Source of the DNA: an uncultured Lachnospiraceae bacterium
GTDB taxonomy: Bacteria > Bacillota > Clostridia > Lachnospirales > Lachnospiraceae
Direction of reading: 5' to 3'
Length of the DNA stretch: 64,000 nt
NCBI GenBank assembly: GCA_902779395.1
Contig: CACZBK010000012.1
Span: 62,001-126,000 of the forward strand
Position numbers and translations under genes: made by a program. Shown here one piece after another: positions 27,046-36,047 of the stretch. The notes below the pieces were generated by a model. It saw nothing but the letters and a program-made list of their open reading frames with translations, made no database searches and was not told the DNA's origin. How positions within the stretch are numbered: position 1 is the first letter of the stretch; each line of letters starts with the position of its first letter.

Positions 27046-29004
27046 ATGAAAGCATATGATCATGAATATTTAAAATTATTGTCGAAGCAGTATCCTACGA
27101 TAGCGGCGGCGTCGACGGAGATCGTCAATCTTCAGTCGATACTTAATCTTCCTGCGGCTACCGAACATTTCATCTCGGATGTGCATGGTGAATTTGAACA
27201 GTTCAATCATGTGCTCAGAAACGGATCCGGAGCCATAAGAAGAAAGATAGATGAGGGTTTTGGCAATACCCTGACCCAGAAGGATAAGAGGGATCTGGCA
27301 GCGCTTATCTATTATCCGGAAGAACGCCTCCAGCTGATCATAGAGGAAGAGGAAAATCTGGATGACTGGTACAGGATCATGCTCCATCGTCTGGTACAGG
27401 TGACCAAACGTGCGGCTTCCAAATATACCAGGTCAAAAGTACGTAAGGCTTTGCCCAGGGATTTTGCCTATATCATAGAGGAACTTATCACCGAAAAGGA
27501 AGAGATCGAGGATAAGGAACGTTATTATAATGAGATAATCCATACGATCATCCGTATAGGCAGGGCAAAGGAATTTATCATAGCCCTGTCCGAACTTATC
27601 CAAAGGCTGGTGGTCGATCATCTCCATATAGTCGGCGACATATATGACAGGGGCCCCGGTCCGCATATGATCATGGACATGCTGATGGAACATCATTCCG
27701 TTGATATACAATGGGGCAATCACGATATCAGCTGGATAGGCGCGGCTGCGGGGTCTGCGGCATGTATCGCGACGGTACTCAGGATATCTGCCCGTTACGG
27801 TAATCTGAACATACTTGAGGAAGGGTATGGTATCAATCTGGTCCCGCTGGCTAAATTTGCGCTTGAGACCTACGGAGATGATCCCTGTGAAGTGTTTTCC
27901 ATACGCGGCGGAAAGGATTACGATACCCGTGACATGGCTCTGGACATGAAGATGCATAAGGCTATAACAATACTTCAGCTCAAACTGGAAGGACAGCTTA
28001 TAAAACGCTGTCCCTGCTTTGGGATGGAGGACCGTCTTTTACTGGATAAGATCGATCTGAAAAAAGGCTGCATCACTCTGGACGGAAAGACATATACTCT
28101 TAAGGACAAGAGCTTTCCGACCATCGATCCTGCCGATCCTTATGACCTTTCGGCCGAGGAATATGTGGTGATGGGCAAGCTCAAACAGGCCTTTCTGCAC
28201 AGCGAAAAGCTGCAGAAGCATGTGCGTTTTCTTCTGGCTAAGGGAGGGCTGTATAAGGTACATAACGGGAATCTTCTATATCACGGCTGTGTACCGCTGA
28301 ATGCGGACGGCTCATTTAAGAGTGTAAACCTTTTCGGGAAGAAGCTTTCGGGACGGGCTTTGTATGATGCCCTGGAAAGCTATGTCCGTAAAGGCTATTA
28401 CTCTAAGGAAGAAAGGCAGGAGCGGCGCAGGGGCCTGGATGTTATGTGGTATATCTGGGCCGGGCCCGGTTCACCTGTGTTCGGGAAAGACAAGATGGCT
28501 ACTTTCGAATCCTATTTTATAGAAGATAAAAAAGCATCCTCTGAAATAAAAAACAGTTATTACAGATTATATGAACAGGAGGAGGTGCTGGATAAGATCC
28601 TGGCAGAATTCGGTCTTGATCCTAAGGGAGCACATATAATAAACGGACATGTGCCGGTACAGGTAAAGAAAGGGGATACACCCTTAAAATGCGGAGGAAA
28701 GCTCCTTATAATCGACGGAGGGTTTTCAAAGGCATATCATTCAAAGACCGGTATATCGGGCTATACGCTGATAGTAAATTCTCACGGGATGTGGCTTGTT
28801 GCCCATGAACTATTTGAATCAAAAGAGGCATCGGTTCTCAAAGGGACGGATATCATATCGGATTCGTTTGCGGTTGAAGAGTATGGCAGGAGGCATTTTG
28901 TGGCCGATACGGATATAGGTGCGGAGCTTAAGCGGAGCATTGCCGGACTGGAGGCTCTCCTGGATGCGTACAGAGAGGGTGAGCTTAAGGAGAAAGGGGA
29001 CTGA
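27046..29004 (+). CDS. fbp: Fructose-1,6-bisphosphatase, class III
   Basis: 652 residues, the full length of the Firmicutes class III enzyme, which dephosphorylates fructose 1,6-bisphosphate in gluconeogenesis. The metallophosphoesterase signature is readable as SDVHGEF near residue 44, GDIYDRGPG near 197, and WGNHDISW near 225, with further His ligands downstream (INGHVPV). An AAGGAGA site precedes the ATG. It makes fructose 6-phosphate, the precursor of the amino-sugar pathway encoded directly after it, but a separate promoter and ribozyme divide the two units. Confidence 0.95.
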   Translation: MKAYDHEYLKLLSKQYPTIAAASTEIVNLQSILNLPAATEHFISDVHGEFEQFNHVLRNGSGAIRRKIDEGFGNTLTQKDKRDLAALIYYPEERLQLIIEEEENLDDWYRIMLHRLVQVTKRAASKYTRSKVRKALPRDFAYIIEELITEKEEIEDKERYYNEIIHTIIRIGRAKEFIIALSELIQRLVVDHLHIVGDIYDRGPGPHMIMDMLMEHHSVDIQWGNHDISWIGAAAGSAACIATVLRISARYGNLNILEEGYGINLVPLAKFALETYGDDPCEVFSIRGGKDYDTRDMALDMKMHKAITILQLKLEGQLIKRCPCFGMEDRLLLDKIDLKKGCITLDGKTYTLKDKSFPTIDPADPYDLSAEEYVVMGKLKQAFLHSEKLQKHVRFLLAKGGLYKVHNGNLLYHGCVPLNADGSFKSVNLFGKKLSGRALYDALESYVRKGYYSKEERQERRRGLDVMWYIWAGPGSPVFGKDKMATFESYFIEDKKASSEIKNSYYRLYEQEEVLDKILAEFGLDPKGAHIINGHVPVQVKKGDTPLKCGGKLLIIDGGFSKAYHSKTGISGYTLIVNSHGMWLVAHELFESKEASVLKGTDIISDSFAVEEYGRRHFVADTDIGAELKRSIAGLEALLDAYREGELKEKGD

Positions 29005-29007
29005 TAC

Positions 29008-29036
29008 TTGCAATATATAGTGTATTAGTATATACT
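29008..29036 (+). promoter_or_regulatory. Promoter of the glmS-ribozyme / nagB transcript
   Basis: TTGCAA and TATACT are separated by exactly 17 bases, starting four bases after the fbp stop codon. Transcription would begin near 29043, about 44 bases before the ribozyme cleavage site, which leaves a short leader as expected for this riboswitch class. Confidence 0.78.
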
Positions 29037-29074
29037 TTTGATGTTTAAAACACAATTTGTGCGTGGAGGGCATC

Positions 29075-29246
29075 ACGATTGTGTTAGCGCCGGGACCATG
29101 ATCGGTTGACGAGGTCAGCAGCTATCGAAAGATTCGGCGGGTGCTGCTGCGGCCTTCGCAGGGGTCGAGAGAAAGAGGGTAAAAAGCAGAATCAAAACTG
29201 TAACAGAGACTCTTTCATTACTGCGCTACACTACAAAAGAGGAGAT
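29075..29246 (+). ncRNA. glmS ribozyme (glucosamine-6-phosphate-activated self-cleaving riboswitch)
   Basis: The conserved core is readable in order. The cleavage site A|GCGCC falls between 29086 and 29087. GGACC pairs with GGUU of helix P1, then come GUUGACGAGG (29105-29114), the AGCAGC/GCUGCU helix, UAUCGA (29123-29128) and UUCGGCGGGUGC (29133-29144). A CUGCG/CGCAG hairpin and an A-rich 3' domain follow, ending at the AAAAGAGGAG ribosome binding site of nagB. Known ribozymes of this class use glucosamine 6-phosphate as a cofactor, cleave their mRNA and trigger its decay. Here the gene directly controlled is nagB, not glmS. A translated frame over the ribozyme in front of nagB is spurious. 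Confidence 0.95.
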
Positions 29247-29255
29247 TTTTTATAT

Positions 29256-30047
29256 ATGAGAGTTGTTATTCAGGATGATTACGATAAGATGTGTAAATGG
29301 GCAGCGAACTATATCGCTGCAAAGATAAACGGACATAAAGAAGCACGTCCCTTTGTGCTGGGGCTTCCTACAGGATCCTCGCCCATAGGGGTATATAAGG
29401 AACTGGTACGCATGAACAAGGCAGGGGAACTTTCCTTTGCCAATGTTGTGACCTTCAATATGGACGAATATCTGGGACTGCCCCGTGAGCATGATCAGAG
29501 TTACTGGTATTTCATGCACGATAATCTGTTCAACCATCTGGTGGACATGAAGCCGGAGAATATAAATATTTTAAACGGTATGACAGACGATCCCGAAGGG
29601 GAGTGCGCAAGGTACGAGGAGAAGATAGCTTCCTATGGCGGCATAGACCTGTTCATGGGCGGTATCGGCGTAGACGGACATCTTGCATTCAATGAGCCTT
29701 ATACCAGCCTGACTTCCCGCACAGGTGTGCGTGATCTTACCACCGACACAAGGATAGTCAACAGCAGATTTTTCGGCAATGATCCGGAGAAGGTCCCTGC
29801 TAAAGCGCTTTCCGTAGGCATAGGTACCGTTACAGATTCAAAAGAGGTGCTGGTGCTCATTTCCGGTCATAATAAGGCGCGTGCACTGGCGGCTACCGTG
29901 GAAGGCGGCGTAAGCCAGAAATGGACCTGCTCTGCGCTGCAGATGCATAACGGAGCCATCATCGCCTGCGATGAAGAAGCCTGCGGCGAGCTTACCGTAG
30001 ATACATATAAGTACTTCCTGGATATCGAGAAGAAAGAGAGGTTATAA
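29256..30047 (+). CDS. nagB: Glucosamine-6-phosphate deaminase
   Basis: 263 residues. It catalyses the reversible conversion of glucosamine 6-phosphate to fructose 6-phosphate and ammonia. Motifs fit NagB: GLPTGSSPIGVYKEL (phosphate loop), FNMDEYLGL (catalytic Asp), GGIGVDGHLAFNEP (catalytic His and Glu). The start is the ATG at 29256 after an AAAGAGGAG site; an in-frame ATG at 29106 lies inside the ribozyme and is rejected. The next start is one base after the stop. Its place behind a glmS ribozyme and before glmM suggests that it may run in the synthetic direction, or that its level is tuned against glucosamine 6-phosphate. Confidence 0.95.
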   Translation: MRVVIQDDYDKMCKWAANYIAAKINGHKEARPFVLGLPTGSSPIGVYKELVRMNKAGELSFANVVTFNMDEYLGLPREHDQSYWYFMHDNLFNHLVDMKPENINILNGMTDDPEGECARYEEKIASYGGIDLFMGGIGVDGHLAFNEPYTSLTSRTGVRDLTTDTRIVNSRFFGNDPEKVPAKALSVGIGTVTDSKEVLVLISGHNKARALAATVEGGVSQKWTCSALQMHNGAIIACDEEACGELTVDTYKYFLDIEKKERL

Positions 30048-30048
30048 G

Positions 30049-30714
30049 ATGTATACGATCAAAGATCTGTATGACCTGGATCATACATTGGCTAAAGATT
30101 ACCTGCTTCAGTTCACTTATCCCTGGGAAGCACTTAAAGGTATTAAGGAGTTTATACTTGAACTGGGCCCCACGCTGGGAGATGAATATGAAGAGCGTGA
30201 GGAGCATGTATGGGTGCACAAGACTGCTAAGGTTTTTCCAAGCGCTTATCTGGGTGCTCCCTGCATCATAGGACCGAATACCGAGGTGCGCCACTGTGCA
30301 TTTATCCGTGGTTCGGCTCTGGTAGGTGCAGACTGTGTTGTGGGTAATTCCGTGGAGCTTAAGAACGTGATACTCTTTGATCATGTTCAGACTCCTCATT
30401 ATAATTATGTCGGAGATTCGATACTTGGCTACTATTCACATATGGGAGCAGGATCCATCACTTCCAATGTGAAGTCCGATAAGAAGCTGGTAGTGGTCCA
30501 TAACGGTACCGAAGAGATGGAGACAGGTATCAAGAAGTTCGGCGCCATGCTGGGCGATCATGTGGAAGTAGGATGCAACAGTGTCTGCAATCCCGGTACC
30601 GTAGTGGGAAGGAATTCCAATGTATATCCCACTTCCTGCGTACGCGGGGTGGTACCTGAGAATTCCATCTGGAAAAATAACGGAGAGATTGTGAGGAAAA
30701 GAGATAATGGGTAA
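30049..30714 (+). CDS. Left-handed beta-helix protein, GlmU acyltransferase-like
   Basis: 221 residues. From about residue 60 the sequence shows hexapeptide repeats of a left-handed parallel beta-helix (for example IIGPNTEVRH, ALVGADCVVGNSVEL, GAGSITSNVKS). The short loop with HYNYVGDS resembles the C-terminal acetyltransferase half of GlmU. The pyrophosphorylase half is missing. It may acetylate glucosamine 1-phosphate or make a related nucleotide-sugar precursor; similar proteins are annotated as UDP-N-acetylglucosamine pyrophosphorylase-like. It sits one base after nagB and overlaps glmM by eight bases, which supports an amino-sugar role. Confidence 0.82.
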   Translation: MYTIKDLYDLDHTLAKDYLLQFTYPWEALKGIKEFILELGPTLGDEYEEREEHVWVHKTAKVFPSAYLGAPCIIGPNTEVRHCAFIRGSALVGADCVVGNSVELKNVILFDHVQTPHYNYVGDSILGYYSHMGAGSITSNVKSDKKLVVVHNGTEEMETGIKKFGAMLGDHVEVGCNSVCNPGTVVGRNSNVYPTSCVRGVVPENSIWKNNGEIVRKRDNG

Positions 30715-32056
30715 ATATTTCGGAACTGACGGCTTTCGTGGCGAAGCTAACAAGAATTTGACATTTGATCATGCCATAAAGATCGGCCGTTTCCTGGGCT
30801 GGTACTACGGGGCGAAGGAAGGCAAGAAGGCCAAGATCGTCATAGGCAAGGATACCAGACGTTCAAGCTATATGTTTGAATATGCGCTGTGCACCGGGCT
30901 TATGGCATCCGGAGCCGATGCATATATCATGCACGTTACCACTACTCCTTCAGTGGCTTATATCACGCGTGTTGATGATTTTGACTGCGGTATAATGATA
31001 TCCGCATCACATAACCCTTACTATGATAACGGCATCAAGCTTTTGAACGGCAAGGGCGAGAAGATGGACGAAGAGACCATCTTAAAGGTAGAGGATTATA
31101 TCGACGGAAAGCTTGATATACCGGTAGCGGAGCGTGACAGCATAGGACGCACCGTTGATTATGTGGCAGGACGTAACCGTTATATCGGTTATCTGATATC
31201 CATGTCAAAGTACAGCTTTAAGGATGTAAAGGTTGGACTGGATGTGGCAAACGGCGCCGCATGGCAGATAGCAAAGGGCGTGTTTGATGCACTGGGCGCA
31301 AAGACTTATGTGATGAATGACAGCCCCGACGGATACAATATCAATACGGACTGTGGGTCCACACATATCGAGCATCTTCAGAAGTTTGTGGTGGAGAAAG
31401 GCCTGGATGTGGGCTTTGCCTACGACGGAGATGCAGACCGCTGCCTCTGCGTGGATGAAAAGGGCAATGTGATCACAGGCGATCATATCCTTTATATCTA
31501 CGGTCTGTATATGAAGGAGCGCGGAAAGCTCCTGAATAACAAGGTGGTAACCACCATCATGAGCAATTTCGGCCTGTACAAGGCACTTGATAAAGTGGGC
31601 ATCGAATATGAGAAGACCAAGGTGGGCGATAAATATGTATATGAGAATATGGTGACTAACGGACACCGTATCGGCGGCGAGCAGAGCGGACATATCATAT
31701 TTACCAAATATGCTACCACCGGAGACGGCATACTTACTTCACTTAAGATGATGGAAGTAATGCTGGCAAAGGAAAAGCCCATGAGCGAGCTGGCAGCTCC
31801 CGTAGTCTTCTATCCCCAGGTGCTCAAGAACGTGAGGGTAAAGAGCAAACCCGATGCGCAGAACGATCCCAAGGTTCAGGAGGCTGTTTCAAAAGTTGCA
31901 GCAGAGCTGGGAGATGACGGACGCATACTGGTGCGTGAGAGCGGAACCGAGCCTGTTATCCGCGTAATGGTTGAAGCAGGAAGTGATGAGATCTGCGAAA
32001 AATATGTAGACAGCGTGATAGATGTGATACGCGCGCAGGGACATATAGCAGAATAA
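30707..32056 (+). CDS. glmM: Phosphoglucosamine mutase
   Basis: 449 residues, normal for GlmM, converting glucosamine 6-phosphate to glucosamine 1-phosphate for peptidoglycan precursors. Motifs: N-terminal KYFGTDGFRGEAN, phosphoserine loop SASHNPYYDNG near residue 101, metal loop DGDADR near 242, and RESGTEPVIRVM near 410. It overlaps the preceding gene, so the nagB / beta-helix / glmM set is one operon. A strong terminator follows. Because GlmM is essential in most bacteria, its placement under the ribozyme is notable. Confidence 0.95.
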   Translation: MGKYFGTDGFRGEANKNLTFDHAIKIGRFLGWYYGAKEGKKAKIVIGKDTRRSSYMFEYALCTGLMASGADAYIMHVTTTPSVAYITRVDDFDCGIMISASHNPYYDNGIKLLNGKGEKMDEETILKVEDYIDGKLDIPVAERDSIGRTVDYVAGRNRYIGYLISMSKYSFKDVKVGLDVANGAAWQIAKGVFDALGAKTYVMNDSPDGYNINTDCGSTHIEHLQKFVVEKGLDVGFAYDGDADRCLCVDEKGNVITGDHILYIYGLYMKERGKLLNNKVVTTIMSNFGLYKALDKVGIEYEKTKVGDKYVYENMVTNGHRIGGEQSGHIIFTKYATTGDGILTSLKMMEVMLAKEKPMSELAAPVVFYPQVLKNVRVKSKPDAQNDPKVQEAVSKVAAELGDDGRILVRESGTEPVIRVMVEAGSDEICEKYVDSVIDVIRAQGHIAE

Positions 32057-32069
32057 AGCAAGCAGGAAG

Positions 32070-32109
32070 GACTGCCGCATTCCGGGATAGGAGTGGGCAG
32101 TCTTTTTTT
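32070..32109 (+). terminator. Intrinsic terminator after glmM
   Basis: A seven-base-pair stem (GACTGCC / GGCAGTC), extended by weaker inner pairing, is followed by seven T residues. It ends the ribozyme-controlled operon before the glycosyltransferase and glmS genes. Confidence 0.85.
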
Positions 32110-32119
32110 AGGATAGTTT

Positions 32120-33046
32120 ATGAAGACTGTGGATGTGATCATTCCGGTATATAAACCGGATATAAGACTTAAAAAGATCATAAGCAGATTACGGCAGCAG
32201 ACTTATCCCGTAAACAGGATAATACTGATAAACACCGGGCGTGTTTATTTTGAACAGGCCTTCGGGGAGGATATGTCATTTTTTGAGACTGATGATATAG
32301 TGCTGCGACATATAAGCGAGGAGCAGTTTGATCACGGTTCTACCAGGCGAATGGCTGTATCGATATCAAAGGCGGATTATTTTGTATGCATGACCGATGA
32401 TGCACTGCCGGCAGACAGGCATCTTATAAAGGAGCTTACTGCTCCGCTTATGGAGGGGAAGGCTTCCGCGGCATATGCCAGGCAGCTTGCGGGAAAAGAT
32501 GCCGATATAGTGGAGAAGTTCTCAAGGCGGTTTAATTATCCGGCAGTGTCGAGGATAAAGAACAGTCAGGATTTTGATGAGCTGGGCATAAAAACATTTT
32601 TCTGCTCAAACGCCTGCGCCGCTTACGAGCGGAAAACCTATGATAAGCTGGGCGGATTCGAAAAGCATATGATATTTAATGAAGACATGGTCTACGCAGG
32701 CAGACTGGTGGACTCCGGTGCATCCATAGCTTATGTTGCAGAAGCAAGGGTGCTCCATACCCATCATTATACCGCCATGCAGCAGCTCAAGCGCAATTTT
32801 GATCTGGGCGTGTCACAGGCGCAGTTTCCCGAGCTCTTTAACAGGGTATCTTCGCAGTCGGAAGGCATACGTATGATAAGGGGAATGCTTGGAACGCTGC
32901 TTAAAAAGAATGAGTACAATAAAATACCCTCAGTCATTATAAACTCCGCATTTAAATTGGCCGGATACAAACTGGGGAAGGCTTATAAAAAGCTTCCGCA
33001 GTGGCTTATCATGAAGCTCACGATGAACAGAAACTACTGGAGGTAA
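32120..33046 (+). CDS. Family 2 glycosyltransferase, rhamnosyltransferase-like
   Basis: 308 residues with a GT-A fold: VDVIIPVYKPD at the N-terminus, FDHGSTRRMA typical of bacterial rhamnosyltransferases, the MTDDALP donor site, and FNEDMVYAGR as the catalytic base region. The C-terminus is basic, with weak hydrophobic patches. It lies between the terminator of the glmM operon and glmS; the start is only 11 bases after the T-run, with an AGGAT site. It may be transcribed by read-through or from a promoter within glmM. The acceptor is unknown, perhaps a wall polysaccharide. Confidence 0.85.
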   Translation: MKTVDVIIPVYKPDIRLKKIISRLRQQTYPVNRIILINTGRVYFEQAFGEDMSFFETDDIVLRHISEEQFDHGSTRRMAVSISKADYFVCMTDDALPADRHLIKELTAPLMEGKASAAYARQLAGKDADIVEKFSRRFNYPAVSRIKNSQDFDELGIKTFFCSNACAAYERKTYDKLGGFEKHMIFNEDMVYAGRLVDSGASIAYVAEARVLHTHHYTAMQQLKRNFDLGVSQAQFPELFNRVSSQSEGIRMIRGMLGTLLKKNEYNKIPSVIINSAFKLAGYKLGKAYKKLPQWLIMKLTMNRNYWR

Positions 33047-33049
33047 TAT

Positions 33050-33074
33050 GAGCTTAGCGACCCCAGGAGGCGAA
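33050..33074 (+). repeat. Partial copy of an intergenic repeat upstream of glmS
   Basis: Twenty-five bases match 53188-53212 with two differences (GAGCTTAGCGACC shared at the left end). It is a remnant of the structured intergenic repeat described at 53076-53220 and lies in the short leader before glmS. Confidence 0.6.
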
Positions 33075-33132
33075 AAAGTGAGGCAGATAAGAAAGTTTCC
33101 GGTGTGCATAGAAAAGTTAGGAGGAACGCATT

Positions 33133-34974
33133 ATGTGCGGAATAGTAGGATATATAGGTAAAAACCAGGCGGCGCCCATCATACTGGGCGGTCTGGAAAA
33201 ACTGGAATACAGAGGCTATGACTCTGCAGGCATGGCCATAATAAATGAAGACGGAAAACTTACATATGAGAAATCGGTTGGAAGGCTTAAGGTACTTGAT
33301 GAGCTTACTCATGGCGGAAGCCTCCTGCCGGGGCATGCCGGTATAGGCCATACACGCTGGGCTACACACGGTGTTCCCAGCAACGAGAATGCCCACCCTC
33401 ATTTTAATGAGGCAGAGACTATTGCGGTAGTACATAACGGTATCATAGAAAACTATATACAGCTTCGTGACAAGCTTATAAAGAAGGGCTATAAATTTCA
33501 CTCGGAAACGGACACGGAAGTACTTGCCCACATGCTTGACCGTTATTATAAAGGGAATCCTCTGGAGACCATAACGCGTGTTATGCACCGTGTGGAAGGC
33601 TCATATGCACTGGGGATAATTTTTTCCGATCATCCCGATGAGATATATGCTGTCCGCAAGGATTCACCGCTGGTAGTCGGGCGTAATGACGAAGGCTGCT
33701 TTATAGCATCCGATGTGCCTGCCATGCTTAAACATACCCGTACAGTATATTATGTTGAAAATCAGGAGATAGCATGTCTCAGGGCAGATGAGCTTCATTT
33801 TTATTCTATTGATGAAGAGGAACTTGAGAAAGAACCCACGCAGATCGACTGGGATACTAATGCAGCTGAAAAAGGCGGCTATGAACATTTTATGTTAAAG
33901 GAGATGTATGAGCAGCCAAAAGCGATAAGGGAGACTCTGATACCCCAGAACAATCCACGCATCAAAAATAACGATATCGTTATAGATGAACTTAATATGA
34001 GCGATGATGAGATAAAGGCCATCAGAAAGATACATATAGTGGCATGCGGATCGGCATATCATGCCGGTATGAGCGGTAAGCATGTGATAGAAGGCCTTGC
34101 AAGGATCCCTGTTGAAGTTGATCTGGCTTCGGAATTCCGCTATCGTGATCCGATTATAGAAGAGGGTGCACTGGTCATTGTAATAAGCCAGTCCGGAGAG
34201 ACCGCGGATACCAAGGAAGCCTTGCATCTGGCCCAGAATAAGGGATTTCCCGTGCTGGGTATTGTGAATGTGGTAGGCAGTGCCATAGCCCGTGAAGCTG
34301 ATAAGGTAATGTATACCTGGGCAGGGCCGGAGATAGCAGTGGCAACTACAAAAGCCTATAGTGCCCAGCTGATAGCTCTTTATCTGTTAGCCATGAAATT
34401 CGCAAGGGTAAGGGGAACGGTTACCGATGATTATTTTAAAACCCTGCTTGAAGATATACAGCGCCTGCCGGATCAGGTTGAGCTGCTTCTTGAGAGCAGG
34501 AAAAGGATACAGCGTTTTGCAAACCGTTATATAGGTGCAAAGGATGTTTTCTATATAGGCCGCGGAGCTGATTATGCCACTGCACTTGAGAGTGCACTCA
34601 AGCTTAAGGAAATATCCTATGTGCATTCGGAGGCTTATGCTGCGGGAGAGCTTAAGCACGGTACCATATCTCTTATAGAAGAAGGTACGCTTGTTACGGC
34701 ACTTGCTACCCAGGAAGCGCTGTATCAGAAGACGATCAGTAATATGGTGGAAGTAAAGAGCCGCGGAGCTTTTGTGCTGGCAGTGACCAATGAAGGAAAC
34801 AAGGATATAGAAAAAGCTGCCGATTATGTGATACATATACCTACAACGAATCAGTGGATGGCTAACAGTCTGGCGATAGTACCCATGCAGCTTTTTGCAT
34901 ACTATGTGGCGCTTGGTAAAGGCTGTGATATCGACAAGCCCAGAAATCTTGCAAAGTCGGTTACCGTAGAGTGA
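33133..34974 (+). CDS. glmS: Glutamine-fructose-6-phosphate aminotransferase (isomerising)
   Basis: 613 residues. It makes glucosamine 6-phosphate from fructose 6-phosphate and glutamine, the committed step to UDP-GlcNAc. The N-terminal MCGIVGYIG carries the catalytic Cys2 of the glutaminase domain (about 1-225). Two SIS sugar-isomerase domains follow (about 290-425 and 460-595), with SQSGETADT as the sugar-phosphate loop and the conserved KSVTVE end. An AGGAGG site lies before the ATG. Unusually, the 86-base upstream gap has no ribozyme; the ribozyme is 4 kb upstream at nagB. Confidence 0.96.
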   Translation: MCGIVGYIGKNQAAPIILGGLEKLEYRGYDSAGMAIINEDGKLTYEKSVGRLKVLDELTHGGSLLPGHAGIGHTRWATHGVPSNENAHPHFNEAETIAVVHNGIIENYIQLRDKLIKKGYKFHSETDTEVLAHMLDRYYKGNPLETITRVMHRVEGSYALGIIFSDHPDEIYAVRKDSPLVVGRNDEGCFIASDVPAMLKHTRTVYYVENQEIACLRADELHFYSIDEEELEKEPTQIDWDTNAAEKGGYEHFMLKEMYEQPKAIRETLIPQNNPRIKNNDIVIDELNMSDDEIKAIRKIHIVACGSAYHAGMSGKHVIEGLARIPVEVDLASEFRYRDPIIEEGALVIVISQSGETADTKEALHLAQNKGFPVLGIVNVVGSAIAREADKVMYTWAGPEIAVATTKAYSAQLIALYLLAMKFARVRGTVTDDYFKTLLEDIQRLPDQVELLLESRKRIQRFANRYIGAKDVFYIGRGADYATALESALKLKEISYVHSEAYAAGELKHGTISLIEEGTLVTALATQEALYQKTISNMVEVKSRGAFVLAVTNEGNKDIEKAADYVIHIPTTNQWMANSLAIVPMQLFAYYVALGKGCDIDKPRNLAKSVTVE

Positions 34975-35008
34975 TATCAAAGCAATGACCGATAGAAAAA
35001 CTTAGAAT

Positions 35009-35623
35009 ATGGAAAGTGAAAACACAGTATTCTATCTTGGGAAAAAGGAAGAGAGTGCCGGTGATAATGCTGATGCGGGAACCGGAAAAAAATACCGCAC
35101 AGCTCTCAGCGGCGATCTTCCTTTTGCCCTGGAAACATATAACGATAAGTGGCACAGTGAGTCAAATCTGGAAAGGGTAGAAGAGCTTTCAAAAAAATGC
35201 GAGCGCCGGTCTATGGTGGTAAGGAGGATGATATACCTTGAACGCAGGCAGACCGAGATAATATCCGCAATGATGGGAAACGGCAAACGTTTCTACAAAG
35301 CGAAGCAGCCTTTTGTGATCTCCGGTCCGCTGCTGATCACTGCACCGGTACTTATCCCTTTTCTTGTATGGTCGGCTACATTTACCCTTGTGATCCCAAT
35401 TATCGCGATCATTATTTTTATCACGATCATCATAACATGCTTTACGATAGATAAAAGGGTTCATGAAAGAAAGGAAGAAGAGCTTTCCTGGAAGCTTAAG
35501 GGAATAGAGATCGAGCATGAAGAGCTTGAAACAGAGAAAGCAGAACTTGATATAGAGATAAGTAAACTGAGAAAGATCGATGAAGACAGCCGGGTGAAGA
35601 AAAATGAACGGAATCAGGAATGA
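35009..35623 (+). CDS. Hypothetical membrane protein with C-terminal coiled coil
   Basis: 204 residues, not assigned to a family. A charged N-terminal ~105 residues precede two closely spaced hydrophobic segments (about 110-130 and 132-155), then a Glu/Lys-rich helix (about 156-204) with coiled-coil character. The ribosome binding site is weak. It overlaps the next gene by 20 bases, so it belongs with the DUF3021-like and LytTR genes. A role in anchoring or sensing is possible but not shown. Confidence 0.68.
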   Translation: MESENTVFYLGKKEESAGDNADAGTGKKYRTALSGDLPFALETYNDKWHSESNLERVEELSKKCERRSMVVRRMIYLERRQTEIISAMMGNGKRFYKAKQPFVISGPLLITAPVLIPFLVWSATFTLVIPIIAIIIFITIIITCFTIDKRVHERKEEELSWKLKGIEIEHEELETEKAELDIEISKLRKIDEDSRVKKNERNQE

Positions 35624-36047
35624 TCTTATAATAAAAACATTAGCCGGTGCGCTTATAGGAATGGTGATCTGGATAATACTGTTTCTTACAGGCGGATATC
35701 CCGATGAAATGGTACTTGACAGACCGGCGCTGGCAGCCCAGCTTACCGGGTCGGTTATCTTTGGGGCGGTCTGTATGGGCGGATCGGTGGTATACGGGAT
35801 AGAGAGCATGGGAGTTACAAGAGCCACGCTGTTTCATTTTGTCCTGTGTACGGGAAGTTTCCTTATCGTCAGTCATATACTTGGATGGTTTCCGGCATCG
35901 TGGATGCCTATAGTGCTTGCGATCTTTGTGCTGGCATATTTTATTATATGGCTTATTAATTATATCTATTGGATCAATTCCGTAAAAGATCTTAACAGGG
36001 ACCTCGAACAGATGCGCAGCTCCCGTGAAAAGGGGGACAGAGAATGA
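35604..36047 (+). CDS. DUF3021-like four-helix membrane protein
   Basis: 147 residues with four membrane segments (about 10-30, 45-65, 75-98 and 103-128) and a charged C-terminal helix. This size and the adjacent LytTR gene match the DUF3021/LytTR pairs common in Firmicutes, where the membrane protein is thought to hold the LytTR regulator inactive. It overlaps the LytTR start by four bases (ATGA). The signal sensed is unknown. Confidence 0.78.
   Translation: MNGIRNDLIIKTLAGALIGMVIWIILFLTGGYPDEMVLDRPALAAQLTGSVIFGAVCMGGSVVYGIESMGVTRATLFHFVLCTGSFLIVSHILGWFPASWMPIVLAIFVLAYFIIWLINYIYWINSVKDLNRDLEQMRSSREKGDRE

Noticed and set aside
29106-29255. In-frame N-terminal extension of NagB starting at 29106
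   Set aside because: It lies within the conserved glmS ribozyme core, is Cys/Arg-rich and unlike any NagB, and the ATG at 29256 has its own ribosome binding site.
33047-33132. A glmS ribozyme directly upstream of glmS
   Set aside because: The AGCGACC stretch is not the AGCGCC cleavage core, none of the other conserved blocks is present, and the gap is too short.
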